A stretch of 64,000 nt of DNA from Persicobacter sp. CCB-QB2 (GTDB lineage Bacteria > Bacteroidota > Bacteroidia > Cytophagales > Cyclobacteriaceae). Each line of letters opens with the position of its first letter. The stretch's first letter is position 1. The stretch is taken from contig NZ_LBGV01000001.1 of assembly GCF_001274635.1 (NCBI RefSeq), positions 2,542,001 through 2,606,000 of the forward strand. The letters are read 5' to 3'. The notes under the pieces are model-generated. The model was given only the letters and a program-made list of their open reading frames with translations. It was not told the origin of the DNA and did not search any database. Made by a program: the position numbers and the translations under genes. Positions 9,297 through 19,140 of this stretch are shown here, one piece after another.

Positions 9297-12200
9297 ATGG
9301 AGCAGCTCACATTTATAGACTTAGAAATCAGCCCGCAGCAAAATAAAATCCTAGATATTGGCGCTATCAATACGGAAGGACAACACTTTCACGAGGGCGC
9401 AATTGGGCCATTTTTCCATTTCCTCTCCAACGCCAAATTTATTGTGGGCCATAACATCCTCCGTCACGATTTCCCCTATCTTTCAGGAGCTTTGTCAGAC
9501 TTCAGTATTTATCAGTCAAAAATCATTGACACCCTTTTTCTTTCTCCACTCCTATTCCCAAAAAGACCCTATCATGCCCTTTTAAAAGATGATAAACTGC
9601 AAACGGAAGAATTAAACAATCCCCTTAATGATGCAAAAAAGGCCCGGGATTTATTCTGGGAAGAAGTAAATGCTTTCCGACTCCTTCCAGCGGAACTGCA
9701 ACAAATTTACTTTCAGTTACTGCAAGCACTGCCGGAATACGCTGCCTTTTTTCAATACATTAAGCTGGAGTTCGAACCCTCCTCCCCGCTTATTCCATTA
9801 ATCCGGGAATACTTCCGGGATTTGATCTGCGAAAACAGTACACTGGAATACCACATTCAGCACCACCCCCTGGAACTGGCCTTTTGCCTGGCGCTGATTC
9901 AAACTCGTAGCAGACATTCCGTCAGTCCGCCCTGGGTGCTCAAAAATTATCCAAAAGTGGAACAAATCATGCGACGCCTACAAAGCACGCCCTGCCTTTC
10001 CGGTTGTGCTTATTGCCATCAACAGCTGGATATACACCGCGGACTGAAGGAGTTCTTTGGCTACGATGAATACCGCACTTTTGATGGAGAAGCCCTGCAG
10101 GCCAAAGCCGTTCAGGCAGCGGTATATCATCAGTCATTATTGGCCGTCTTCCCCACAGGAGGAGGGAAATCCATCACCTTTCAGGTTCCCGCCCTGATGG
10201 CCGGAGCTAATGAAAGGGCGCTTACGGTAGTCATCAGCCCGCTGCAGTCGCTGATGAAAGATCAGGTCGATAATCTGGAAAAATCAGGCATCACCGTCGG
10301 GGTCACCATCAATGGACTGCTGGACCCTATCGAACGCGCCAAATCCATTGAGCGGGTAGCTGATGGCTCGGCTTGTCTGCTGTATATCTCCCCGGAATCC
10401 CTTCGCTCCAGGACGATCGAAAATCTTTTGCTGGGTAGAAATATCAGCCGGTTTGTCATTGATGAAGCCCACTGTTTCTCCTCCTGGGGGCAGGATTTCA
10501 GGGTAGACTATCTCTATATCGGTGATTTTATTCAAAAATTACAGCAGATCAAAAATCTGGAAGCGCCCATAGCTGTTTCCTGCTTCACCGCTACGGCCAG
10601 ACAAAAAGTGATTGAAGATATCCAGCAATATTTTGAGGATAAACTAGGACTGGAGCTGGAACTCTTTACCGCCGGAACAGGCAGAAAGAATCTCCACTAT
10701 CAGGTATTTGAAAAACCTGAAGAGGAGGAAAAATACCAGGCGGTGCGTGATCTTTTGGCTGAAAAAAAATGCCCCAGCATTATCTATGTTTCCCGTACAC
10801 GTCGCGCCTATGAATTGGCCGAGCGCCTGAGTCGGGATGGTTTTCCTGCTTTGGCTTACCATGGGAAGATGCCGGCAAAGGAGAAAACCACCCATCAAAA
10901 TGCCTTTATTGCCGGGGAAATTCCCACCATCGTAGCGACTTCCGCTTTTGGTATGGGAGTGGACAAAAAGGATGTCGGCATGGTGATCCATTATGAAATT
11001 TCCGATTCCCTGGAAAACTATGTACAGGAAGCAGGCCGGGCCGGAAGGGATCAGTCCATGGAAGCGGACTGTTTTGTACTTTTCAATGAAGAAGACCTGG
11101 GCAAGCACTTTGTTTTGCTTAATCAAACCAAACTTTCCATACGGGAAATACAGCAGGTATGGAAGGCGATCAAAGACATTACCCGCTTCCGGGGAACAGT
11201 ATCCAACTCTGCATTGGAAATTGCCCGAAAAGCAGGATGGGACGATAGCGTTATGGAAATCGAAACGCGTGTCACCACTGCCATTGCGGCATTGGAGGAA
11301 GCCGGATATTTACGCCGCGGCCAAAATATGCCGCGCGTATTTGCCAATAGTATTCGCAGCAAAAATGCCAATGAAGCCATTGAGAAGATTAATCAATCTG
11401 AAAAATTCAATCCCAGACAAAAAGAAAAAGGAGCCCGGATCATTAAAAAACTCATTTCCAGCAGAAGTCGAAAGGAGGAAGATGGAGCAGAATCCCGCAT
11501 CGACTATATCAGTGACCACCTGGGCATTGTAAAGGAAGAGGTTATCAATATCATTAACCTGCTAAGGGAAGAAGACATCCTGGCAGACGCCAAAGACCTG
11601 ACCGCCTACGTACCGGTAAAAAATGCCCAGCGGGGCCCGACAGCTCTCTTAAAGTCATTTAGCAAAATTGAACTATTCCTATCCAAACAAGTCAGTCAGG
11701 AGGAACAAATCCTGCACCTCAAAAACTTAAATGAAGAAGCTGAGCTTGCCGATATAAAAGAAATTTCCCCACAGCGAATCAAGACCATCCTTAATTTTTG
11801 GGCGATAAAAAACCGGGTACAACAAAAGCGATTACCCACCTCGGCCAACCACATTGCTACCCTTAGTCTTTACCCGCCGAAAGAGCTGAAGCAGTGGATT
11901 GAAAAACGCCAGCAGCTGGCAGCCTTTATCCTGTCCACCCTTGTCAAAAAAAGCCTCCAACTACCTGCCACTTCAGATCAGAGGGAAGTCCTGGTAGAAT
12001 TTTCCGTGCAGGAGCTTCGGGATCAGTACGAATACAGTCAGCTTATTTTTGGACAAAAAACCAGTATTGCAGAAGTGGAAGAAGCCCTGTTTTTTCTTAG
12101 CAAAATCAACTGCCTGCAAATTGAAGGCGGCTTTATGGTGGCCTACAATCGCCTGACCATTGAGCGGCTGGAAACGGACAACCTTAAACGATATACCAAA

Positions 12201-14114
12201 AACGACTACCAGAAGCTGCAACAGTTTTACGACAGCAAGGTGCAGGCCGTGCACATTGTGGGGGAATACGCCCGAAAAATGATCGACAACTATCACGATG
12301 CGTTGCAGTTTGTCGAAGATTATTTCCAACTGGAATACCGCAAATTTCTCAAAAAATATTTCCCCGGTAGCCGCCTGGATGAGCTTCAGCTGAAGATGAC
12401 TCCCAAAAAATTCCGGGAACTATTTGGGGAACTCTCCCCCGCACAACTGGACATTATTAAGGACAACGAAAGCAAACACCTGGTAGTGCCTGCCGGGCCA
12501 GGCTCCGGAAAAACCCGCCTGCTGGTACACAAGCTGGCTTCGCTATTGCTGATGGAGGATGTCAAACATGAGCAATTATTAATGGTCACTTTCTCACGGG
12601 CTGCGGCTACCGAATTTAAAAAACGGCTGCTCAAGCTTATTGGCAATGCCGCCGGCTATATTGAAATCAAAACCTTTCACTCCTTTTGTTTTGACCTGTT
12701 GGGAAAAATGGGAGACCTGGAAAAATCACAAAATATCATTCAACAGGCGGTTGAAAAAATTAATGCCGGAGAGGTAGAACCCAGCCGCATGACTAAAAGT
12801 GTGCTCGTGATTGATGAGGCCCAGGACATGGATGAACAGGAATTTCAGCTGATTCAGGCACTGATGCGCCATAATGACGAAATGCGCGTCATTGCGGTAG
12901 GAGACGATGATCAGAATATCTACGAGTTCCGTGGGGCAAGTGCCCAATACCTGGAGCAGTTTATCCATGACAACAAAGCCATCCGTAAAACACTGCTGCG
13001 AAACTACCGCAGCAAAGCCAATCTGGTAGATTTCAGCAATCAATTTGCGCAGACCATCGGCCATCGGCTGAAGCAACAGGACATCGTCGCACATCAGACC
13101 GACTTCGGCGAAATCAAGCTCACCCGCTACCAACATCACCACCTTTTCCAACCGGTGACCGAAGCCCTCATCAATGGAGATATTCAGGGCAGCACCTGCC
13201 TGCTTTGCATCAGCAATAAGGAAGCCCTTCAGCTCACTGGCCTACTGCGTGCTGCCGGCCTGAGCGCCAGTCTTATCCAGACCAATGAACATTTTCACCT
13301 CCAGCATCTGGTAGAGATTGATGCTTTCCTCCAACTTCTCAAAACCCATCCCGGCCAACACTTCATCGCGAACGAGCATTGGGAACAGGCCAAAACAAGC
13401 CTAAAACACCGCTTTTCAAAAAGTGACAAGCTTGGACTGTGCCTCAACATATTGAAAGACTTCGAGGCCACCAATCCCAAAACCAAATACCTGACCGATC
13501 TGGAAGTTTTCCTGAAGGAGTCTCGTTTGGAAGATTTTTATAGCAGCAAGGGCAGTAATATTTATGTCTCCACCATTCACAAAGCCAAGGGAAAGGAATT
13601 CGACAATGTCTTCCTGATGCTGGACCATTTCGTCCCTAAAACCGATGCCGACAAACGCATGCTTTATGTCGGGCTAACACGCGCAAAAAAACGACTGGAA
13701 ATCCACTACCATGGGGATTATTTTGAATCCATTCAAACGGCCAACTTGCAAAAACATTTTGACCGCCAGCAATACCCGCTCCCTAAAAAGCTCATCAAGC
13801 AGCTCAACCACAGGGAAATTTGGATCAGCTTCGCCGCAAATTGCCAGCCGGCCATCAACAGGCTGCAAGCCGGTGATACTTTATTACTTCACCCTCAGGG
13901 TTGCCATAGCCCACAGCAGGATACGGTAGTGCGCTTTTCCAAAAGCTTTCTACAATTTCTACAAGACCTTCAAAGCAAAGGCTACAAGCCACATGCCGCC
14001 AAAGTAAATTTCATCGTCCATCACAAAGAGGACAACCGTAGCTATAAAATTGTGCTACCCGAAATTACCTTCAAAAAAAATATGCCTGTAGCAGCATCCA
14101 TTCCGGTCACCTAA
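9297..14114 (+). CDS. DnaQ-like exonuclease / RecQ helicase / UvrD helicase fusion protein
   Basis: This 1605-residue protein joins three DNA-processing units. Residues about 1-170 resemble a DnaQ-type 3'-5' exonuclease (FIDLEIS and GHNILRHDFPYL). Residues about 250-740 are a RecQ helicase with FPTGGGKS near 286, VIDEAHCFSSWGQDFR near 388, and GAGRAGRDQS. Residues about 1040-1490 are a UvrD/Rep superfamily 1 helicase with PAGPGSGKTR near 1067, VIDEAQDMD near 1173, GDDDQNIYEFRG near 1203, TIHKAKGKEFDNV near 1426 and GLTRAKKRL near 1459. The exonuclease acidic set looks weakened (DLE rather than DxE), so nuclease activity is uncertain. It is monocistronic. It probably acts in recombination, repair or anti-invader processing. 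Confidence 0.92.
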   Translation: MEQLTFIDLEISPQQNKILDIGAINTEGQHFHEGAIGPFFHFLSNAKFIVGHNILRHDFPYLSGALSDFSIYQSKIIDTLFLSPLLFPKRPYHALLKDDKLQTEELNNPLNDAKKARDLFWEEVNAFRLLPAELQQIYFQLLQALPEYAAFFQYIKLEFEPSSPLIPLIREYFRDLICENSTLEYHIQHHPLELAFCLALIQTRSRHSVSPPWVLKNYPKVEQIMRRLQSTPCLSGCAYCHQQLDIHRGLKEFFGYDEYRTFDGEALQAKAVQAAVYHQSLLAVFPTGGGKSITFQVPALMAGANERALTVVISPLQSLMKDQVDNLEKSGITVGVTINGLLDPIERAKSIERVADGSACLLYISPESLRSRTIENLLLGRNISRFVIDEAHCFSSWGQDFRVDYLYIGDFIQKLQQIKNLEAPIAVSCFTATARQKVIEDIQQYFEDKLGLELELFTAGTGRKNLHYQVFEKPEEEEKYQAVRDLLAEKKCPSIIYVSRTRRAYELAERLSRDGFPALAYHGKMPAKEKTTHQNAFIAGEIPTIVATSAFGMGVDKKDVGMVIHYEISDSLENYVQEAGRAGRDQSMEADCFVLFNEEDLGKHFVLLNQTKLSIREIQQVWKAIKDITRFRGTVSNSALEIARKAGWDDSVMEIETRVTTAIAALEEAGYLRRGQNMPRVFANSIRSKNANEAIEKINQSEKFNPRQKEKGARIIKKLISSRSRKEEDGAESRIDYISDHLGIVKEEVINIINLLREEDILADAKDLTAYVPVKNAQRGPTALLKSFSKIELFLSKQVSQEEQILHLKNLNEEAELADIKEISPQRIKTILNFWAIKNRVQQKRLPTSANHIATLSLYPPKELKQWIEKRQQLAAFILSTLVKKSLQLPATSDQREVLVEFSVQELRDQYEYSQLIFGQKTSIAEVEEALFFLSKINCLQIEGGFMVAYNRLTIERLETDNLKRYTKNDYQKLQQFYDSKVQAVHIVGEYARKMIDNYHDALQFVEDYFQLEYRKFLKKYFPGSRLDELQLKMTPKKFRELFGELSPAQLDIIKDNESKHLVVPAGPGSGKTRLLVHKLASLLLMEDVKHEQLLMVTFSRAAATEFKKRLLKLIGNAAGYIEIKTFHSFCFDLLGKMGDLEKSQNIIQQAVEKINAGEVEPSRMTKSVLVIDEAQDMDEQEFQLIQALMRHNDEMRVIAVGDDDQNIYEFRGASAQYLEQFIHDNKAIRKTLLRNYRSKANLVDFSNQFAQTIGHRLKQQDIVAHQTDFGEIKLTRYQHHHLFQPVTEALINGDIQGSTCLLCISNKEALQLTGLLRAAGLSASLIQTNEHFHLQHLVEIDAFLQLLKTHPGQHFIANEHWEQAKTSLKHRFSKSDKLGLCLNILKDFEATNPKTKYLTDLEVFLKESRLEDFYSSKGSNIYVSTIHKAKGKEFDNVFLMLDHFVPKTDADKRMLYVGLTRAKKRLEIHYHGDYFESIQTANLQKHFDRQQYPLPKKLIKQLNHREIWISFAANCQPAINRLQAGDTLLLHPQGCHSPQQDTVVRFSKSFLQFLQDLQSKGYKPHAAKVNFIVHHKEDNRSYKIVLPEITFKKNMPVAASIPVT

Positions 14115-14130
14115 AGCCCAAAAAGCATTC

Positions 14131-14650
14131 GGGGCCCTCGCATGCGCTCGCCGGGCTGGCGGCAGTCGCTCTTTCCGGCGGGCAGTTTTCCTGAAATCCA
14201 CCAATGCCTGCCCGCCGGAAAGGAGCTCCAACAACCGGCTTCGCCGCTGCCTTCATCCCTTCGCCGGGGGGCGGTGAACTGGTATAAATTGTGCCATGAT
14301 CATTCATAGGGTGCACCGGGGTTATGCTTCGCCGGCAGCGCTGGCGCTGCCGCATTGGAGTGAGCTCCTTAGGTAGAGATTAGTTATGATGTGGAGACAA
14401 GGCATGCCTTGTCTGTACCCATTTTGAGAGGAGGGGTAGTATCGTATGGAATTTGGATCTTATTGCGGGAGAGAAAAAATCGGAATCCTTCCGATGTGGA
14501 GGCGGGCGCCGGCCCAAGGATAGAGGCGGAGGCGAAGCCGGTTGTTGGAGCTCTTTATGGGCGGGCCAGGCATTTGGAAAATTCAATCCAACTGGCCCGC
14601 CCATAAAAGCGACCGCCGAAAGCCTGGCCGAGCGGATGCGAGGGGGCCCC
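14131..14650. repeat. Family A composite repeat, complete (copy A1)
   Basis: It opens with GGGGCCCTCGCA and closes with TGCGAGGGGGCCCC. The two arms are inverted imperfect copies. Left arm: stem TTTCCGGCGGGCA / TGCCCGCCGGAAA followed by GGAGCTCCAACAACCGGC. Right arm: GCCGGTTGTTGGAGCTC followed by stem TTATGGGCGGGCC / GGCCCGCCCATAA. The centre holds the perfect palindrome GACAAGGCATGCCTTGTC (14396-14413). There is no credible coding content. It lies between the RecQ-UvrD gene and the amylase. Confidence 0.8.
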
Positions 14651-14826
14651 TGCAAATAATCCACAATACGAGAGTGTCGCGTCCCTTTTTATGAATTGGG
14701 ACGTGTCAGATTACGCCTGAAGGCTGTTTTTTTGAATTCAGTGCGCAAGGAGGATGGAAACTGAATTAGGTTAGGCCCATGATTTTTTCGTCGGAAAGTT
14801 CCGGCACTTACCTACCCAAAAAAATT

Positions 14827-16821
14827 ATGAAGATGAAATGTTTACGTTTTTGCCTGTTGCTGCTAGGCAGCTGGATGCTGAGCGCTCCGCTCTCCATGGC
14901 ACAGACCGACTTCCGGGAAGAGACAATTTACTTCCTGCTCACCACCCGCTTTTTTGACGGGGACCCGTCCAATAACCGACCGAATGAGTGGAGCTCCTAC
15001 AATGAAGATCCGGAGGTAAATCCGGGGATTACAGATCCGCAGGATGTCACCTGGCGGGGAGATTTCAAAGGGCTGATTCAGAAGCTGGATTACATTCAGG
15101 ACCTGGGCTTTACGGCCATCTGGATTACGCCGATCGTGCAGAACTGGAGTCCGCTGGATTATCATGGTTATCATGCCTATGATTTCACGAAGGTGGATCC
15201 GAGACTGGAATCTCCAGGCGCTACCTTTCAGGACCTGATCAATGCAGTACATGCCCGGGACATGAAAATTGTGCTGGATGTGGTGACCAACCATTCCGGA
15301 CGGTTCGGAGTAAAGGGCCTGTCGGAGATTAAATACAATACGGACCCTACACAGCCCTGGGGACAGGACAGCAATGGCAATGTCCTGCAGCCCAACCCGA
15401 ATTGGGAATATGACGGGATGACGCCCAACCCTGCGGACGGGAAAATCTGGAGCCGCGCCAATATCCCAACCATGCCGGCCCCTTATAATAATGACTTGTC
15501 TCAATTCAACTGGCCCTCGACCGAATCCTATGTAAACACTACGGATCCGGACTGGTACCACCACAGTGGCAATGGCTTTGCGCAGGGCTGGGACGATACG
15601 GAGAACTTATACAACCGTGCCCTGGCGGGAGACTGCCCGGACTTTAACACCAGTAGCCCGGTAGTCAGGGAATATTTGGTGAATGCTTACAAAACTTTCA
15701 TTGAGATGGGCGTGGATGGTTTCCGCTGGGACACCATCAAGCATATGGACCGGGAGGATGTGTTGTACTTTCTGGACGCCTTCAAAGCGATTAATCCGGA
15801 TTTATTTGTCTTTGGAGAGGTGGCACAGAAGCGACATGAATTGCATAATGTGGAAGAGATCAACCCGCATTGGTATACCTGGCGGGGAGCGGTGAATAAT
15901 TCCGCACCTTCCGGCATGGCGGTGATCGACTTTTATGCCCAGGCCTCTTTCCACGATCCTTTTGAATATGGTGGAAGCTTCTCCGGTGTGCAGGCTGCCG
16001 ACCGCTATGATCACCTTTATGCCGATGCTTCCACCAACTTACTTTGGCTGGACAATCACGATTTCGGGCCGAATAATGACTGGAACAAACGCTATGGGGG
16101 CACTGATGAAAATCTGGCGGCCTGCCTGAATTTCATGTTCACCTGGCGCGGCATTCCGATCGTGTATTACGGCACCGAGATGCGCTTTAAATCCGGGACC
16201 TTTGCTGACATCCATGACTCGGAAGGCATCAAAAAATCCATCAATGAAACCGGCCGGGCCTACTATGGCGACGTCATGGATCAGGCACCCGGCCATAAAA
16301 TCTACCAGCATATTAAAAAGCTGAATGCCATGAGAAAGGCCGTACCGGCATTGCAAAAAGGAAGCTGGCGATGGGATGGCAGCCAAAGCGGCAATGGCGT
16401 TGGCTTTGTGCGGGTACATGGCGACAGCGAAGTGGCGGTAGGTCTGGCCAAAGATGGTTCGGCCTCCTTCCATTTCAGCGGACTGACCGACGGCCTGTAC
16501 CGGGATGCGGTAACCGGCAAAGAGTATATGGTTTCCGGTGGAAGCCTGAGCTGTACCGTTGCTTCCGGTTCTGCCGCAGTGTTTGTGCGCAATGGTCCGG
16601 GAATGATCGGGGCCAATGGTCCTGGATTCTTTGAGGCGGGAGAAGGCGGACCGGGCAAACCTTTTGTAAGTGCCAGCCCTTCCCCGGTCGCTATGCTGAT
16701 CCGGTGTCCGTCAGCCTATCTGCCAGCCTGGGTGCCGGTGGCCCTTACCGCATTTATTATACGACAGATGGCAGTCTTCCTACCACCGGCAGCGCGTCCT
16801 TCAGCAGTGCGATTCCGGTGA
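14827..16821 (+). CDS. GH13 alpha-amylase, 5' part (catalytic domain; frame broken at 16681-16686)
   Basis: I chose the ATG at 14827 because it opens a clean signal peptide ending SMAQ; an upstream ATG at 14779 adds 16 non-hydrophobic residues. The GH13 barrel shows DVVTNHS, GVDGFRWDTIKHMD (nucleophile Asp), FVFGEVAQ (acid/base Glu) and LDNHD (transition-state Asp). It cleaves alpha-1,4 glucans outside the cell. After SASPSP the frame runs into about 45 unrelated residues. Adding one C to the run at 16682-16685 joins it to the downstream frame (16686-18797), giving one protein of about 1320 residues like its paralogue at 38.6-42.1 kb. The gene is richer in G+C by eye than its neighbours and lies between family A repeats. 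Confidence 0.88.
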   Translation: MKMKCLRFCLLLLGSWMLSAPLSMAQTDFREETIYFLLTTRFFDGDPSNNRPNEWSSYNEDPEVNPGITDPQDVTWRGDFKGLIQKLDYIQDLGFTAIWITPIVQNWSPLDYHGYHAYDFTKVDPRLESPGATFQDLINAVHARDMKIVLDVVTNHSGRFGVKGLSEIKYNTDPTQPWGQDSNGNVLQPNPNWEYDGMTPNPADGKIWSRANIPTMPAPYNNDLSQFNWPSTESYVNTTDPDWYHHSGNGFAQGWDDTENLYNRALAGDCPDFNTSSPVVREYLVNAYKTFIEMGVDGFRWDTIKHMDREDVLYFLDAFKAINPDLFVFGEVAQKRHELHNVEEINPHWYTWRGAVNNSAPSGMAVIDFYAQASFHDPFEYGGSFSGVQAADRYDHLYADASTNLLWLDNHDFGPNNDWNKRYGGTDENLAACLNFMFTWRGIPIVYYGTEMRFKSGTFADIHDSEGIKKSINETGRAYYGDVMDQAPGHKIYQHIKKLNAMRKAVPALQKGSWRWDGSQSGNGVGFVRVHGDSEVAVGLAKDGSASFHFSGLTDGLYRDAVTGKEYMVSGGSLSCTVASGSAAVFVRNGPGMIGANGPGFFEAGEGGPGKPFVSASPSPVAMLIRCPSAYLPAWVPVALTAFIIRQMAVFLPPAARPSAVRFR

Positions 16822-18797
16822 ATGCTGACACGGACATCAAGGCCATCGCCATTGACGGGGAAGGACAACAATCTGAAGTCATGACCTTCAGCTACCGCAT
16901 CGGGGAAATTCAGGGACTGGAAGTTTATTTCAAAAAACCTTCCGACTGGAATCAGGTGAATGTCCATTACTGGGAAGAAAGCCCGGCCGGAACTTTGCCT
17001 GCCAGCAACTGGCCCGGTCCGCTGATGACTGCCCTGCAGGATGACTGGTACCAGTATGTTTTCGAAGATACGGAGTCCGTAAATTTACTTTTCAGTGATA
17101 ATTCCGCCAATAAAACCGCCGACCTGTTCCGTGATAAAACCGGCTGGTATAAAGAGGGGCAATGGTACGATAGTTGCCCGGATTGCAGCCCGGGACCCGT
17201 GGATCCTCCGGTACTAAGCCTTTCCGGCAGCGGAGCCACAGTAACGCTTTCCACTACCAACGGAGGACAAATCTATTACACCACCGATGGCAGCACGCCG
17301 ACCAATCAAAGTATGGCCTACACCGGAACGGTGCAGTTGAGCGGAAGCCCCGGCAACACCGTTACGCTGAAAGCCATTGCCATCAACAGCGCCGGCAATT
17401 CTGATATCGAAAGTTATAGCTACACCTTCCCGCAAAATGGCGATGGCATGACGGTTTACTTCAAAGCAGATTGCAGTAATCCCGGTATTTATTTCTGGAG
17501 TCTGCAAGGAGGCAGTATGACCACCAGCTGGCCCGGCGAAAGCATGAACCCTTCCGCCAAATACGAAGGCTGGTATGAATTTTATCTGGATGGAAGCTGT
17601 ACAAATTTGATTCTGCTTTGCGGTGACAGTAAAATCACCGGAGATGAAATGAATATCTGCGGAAATGTATGGTATGATAACGGCTGGGTACCGGAGCCCG
17701 TGCCGGTTGAAGATACCCTTGCCCCGACAGTCAGCATCTCACCCGATGGCGGACAATTCAGTGGGTCCGGAACTGTAACCATCACGGCCACCGACAATAT
17801 GGATCCGAACCCCACCATTTACTACACCCTCAATGGCAGCGAGCCGGATACGGGATCTTCCAGTGCGCAAAACAGCATCAGCCTGAGCATTGATCAGAAT
17901 ACCACCGTCAAAGCCATGGCTGTGGACAATGCCGGAAATGCTTCTTCCATTTACAGCGCGGACTTTACAGTAACTACGCCAGAGGGCGAATTCACGGTTT
18001 ATGTAAAGGGTTACCCTATGATCCACCATTGGAATGCCAGTCCGGAAGGGAGCCTGGCGAATAGTAACTGGCCGGGTGAAAACATGTCCCAAAGCAACGG
18101 CTGGTATGCTTTCACCTTCCCGGAGAGTGTGAGCTCCACCCAACTGCTGTTCCATGATAACAATGGAAACCAAAGCGAGGACTTGAGCAGGGACCGTAAC
18201 GGCTGGTACCGGAACGGCCAGTGGTATGATACCGAACCCGATGACACCACACCCAACGGCCTGACCCTACACCTGAAAACAGACTGGACCAGCCCGATGC
18301 TGCATTACTGGAATGCTTCTGACGGCTCTGCCTCCAACTGGCCCGGTGTCCCTATGAATGCCGAAGGCAACCAATGGTTCAGTTATACCATTGCTGATAT
18401 TACTTCCACCCAATTGCTTTTCCATGATGGCAATGGCAACCAGACCGCTGACTTAAACCGCAGTACAGAAGGCTGGTATTTTAACGGGCAATGGTATGAC
18501 AGCAATCCGGAGGCGAATAACCGCATACTGACGGTAGAACCGGCCACCGCTGTTGACCTTTTCCCCACGCAGGTACGACAGTATTTCTATCTGCAGGTGG
18601 AAAGTAAGCAGGTGCAAACGCTTAGTGTGGAAATCCTTAGCCTGAACGGCGCAAGATTACTTCCCGCCCGGCAAATGCAACTCAAAGCCGGCACTAACCT
18701 TCTCAAGCTGGATCAGCTACAACTTCCAAAAGGATTGCAGCTGGTGAAAATACAGATGGGCAATGAGGTGATCCTGAAGAGAATCATCGGACTGTAA
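16704..18797 (+). CDS. GH13 alpha-amylase, 3' part (starch-binding modules and T9SS sorting domain)
   Basis: The true frame continues from about 16686; the first start-like codon, a GTG, is at 16704. Three chitobiase-C/Fn3-associated modules (IYYTTDGSLPTT, IYYTTDGSTPTN, IYYTLNGSEPDT) alternate with four CBM26-like starch-binding modules. These are recognised by VYFKKPSDWNQV, SNWPGPLM, SNWPGENM and NWPGVPM and by repeated NGWYRNGQWYD-type endings. The last about 80 residues form a type A T9SS sorting domain ending VILKRIIGL, which sends the enzyme across the outer membrane. This half has no independent signal peptide, so it is useful only if joined to the upstream catalytic half. Confidence 0.85.
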   Translation: MSVSLSASLGAGGPYRIYYTTDGSLPTTGSASFSSAIPVNADTDIKAIAIDGEGQQSEVMTFSYRIGEIQGLEVYFKKPSDWNQVNVHYWEESPAGTLPASNWPGPLMTALQDDWYQYVFEDTESVNLLFSDNSANKTADLFRDKTGWYKEGQWYDSCPDCSPGPVDPPVLSLSGSGATVTLSTTNGGQIYYTTDGSTPTNQSMAYTGTVQLSGSPGNTVTLKAIAINSAGNSDIESYSYTFPQNGDGMTVYFKADCSNPGIYFWSLQGGSMTTSWPGESMNPSAKYEGWYEFYLDGSCTNLILLCGDSKITGDEMNICGNVWYDNGWVPEPVPVEDTLAPTVSISPDGGQFSGSGTVTITATDNMDPNPTIYYTLNGSEPDTGSSSAQNSISLSIDQNTTVKAMAVDNAGNASSIYSADFTVTTPEGEFTVYVKGYPMIHHWNASPEGSLANSNWPGENMSQSNGWYAFTFPESVSSTQLLFHDNNGNQSEDLSRDRNGWYRNGQWYDTEPDDTTPNGLTLHLKTDWTSPMLHYWNASDGSASNWPGVPMNAEGNQWFSYTIADITSTQLLFHDGNGNQTADLNRSTEGWYFNGQWYDSNPEANNRILTVEPATAVDLFPTQVRQYFYLQVESKQVQTLSVEILSLNGARLLPARQMQLKAGTNLLKLDQLQLPKGLQLVKIQMGNEVILKRIIGL

Positions 18798-18823
18798 AAC
18801 TTTATTAGTGTTAAATTTTGATT

Positions 18824-18855
18824 GGCGTCACCTCGTGAGGGGTGGCGTTTTTTTT
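18824..18855 (+). terminator. Intrinsic terminator of the amylase gene
   Basis: CGTCACCTC (18826-18834) pairs with GGGGTGGCG (18839-18847) with wobbles and is followed by eight T (18848-18855). It lies 26 bp after the stop codon and directly abuts the next family A repeat. Confidence 0.75.
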
Positions 18856-19140
18856 GGGCCCTCGCAATCGCTCGGCGGGCTGGCGGCAGTCGCTCTTTCC
18901 GGCGGGCAGTTTTCCTGAAATCCACCAATGCCTGCCCGCCGGAAAGGAGCTCCAACAACCGGCTTCGCCGCTACCTTCATCCCTTCGCCGGGGAGCGGTG
19001 AACTGGTACAAATCGCGCCAGGATCATTCATGCGGTGCGCCGGGCTTATGCTTCGCCGGCTGCGCTGGCGCTGCCGCCTCCCTTTTCGTAATCCTGCGAA
19101 AAGAAGGAGACCAGGCGTGCCTTGTCTCTACCGGAGGTCA
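18856..19140 (-). repeat. Family A repeat, left arm (copy A2)
   Basis: It is nearly identical to 14132-14345: GGGCCCTCGCA, GGGCTGGCGGCAGTCGCTC, stem TTTCCGGCGGGCA / TGCCCGCCGGAAA, then GGAGCTCCAACAACCGGC. A degraded copy of the central palindrome (CCAGGCGTGCCTTGTCTC) follows near 19111. The inner end overlaps the last codons of the DUF3781 gene. Confidence 0.78.

Noticed and set aside
14131..14650. Family A as integron attC sites
   Set aside because: The variable stem between conserved ends is reminiscent, but the terminal GTTRRRY/RYYYAAC boxes are not met (GTTGGAG lacks the final pyrimidine) and no integrase is in the window.
16681..16686. Programmed ribosomal frameshift in the amylase
   Set aside because: The required shift is -1, but no X-XXY-YYZ heptamer is in frame and no downstream stimulator is obvious; the simple one-base deletion explains the data.
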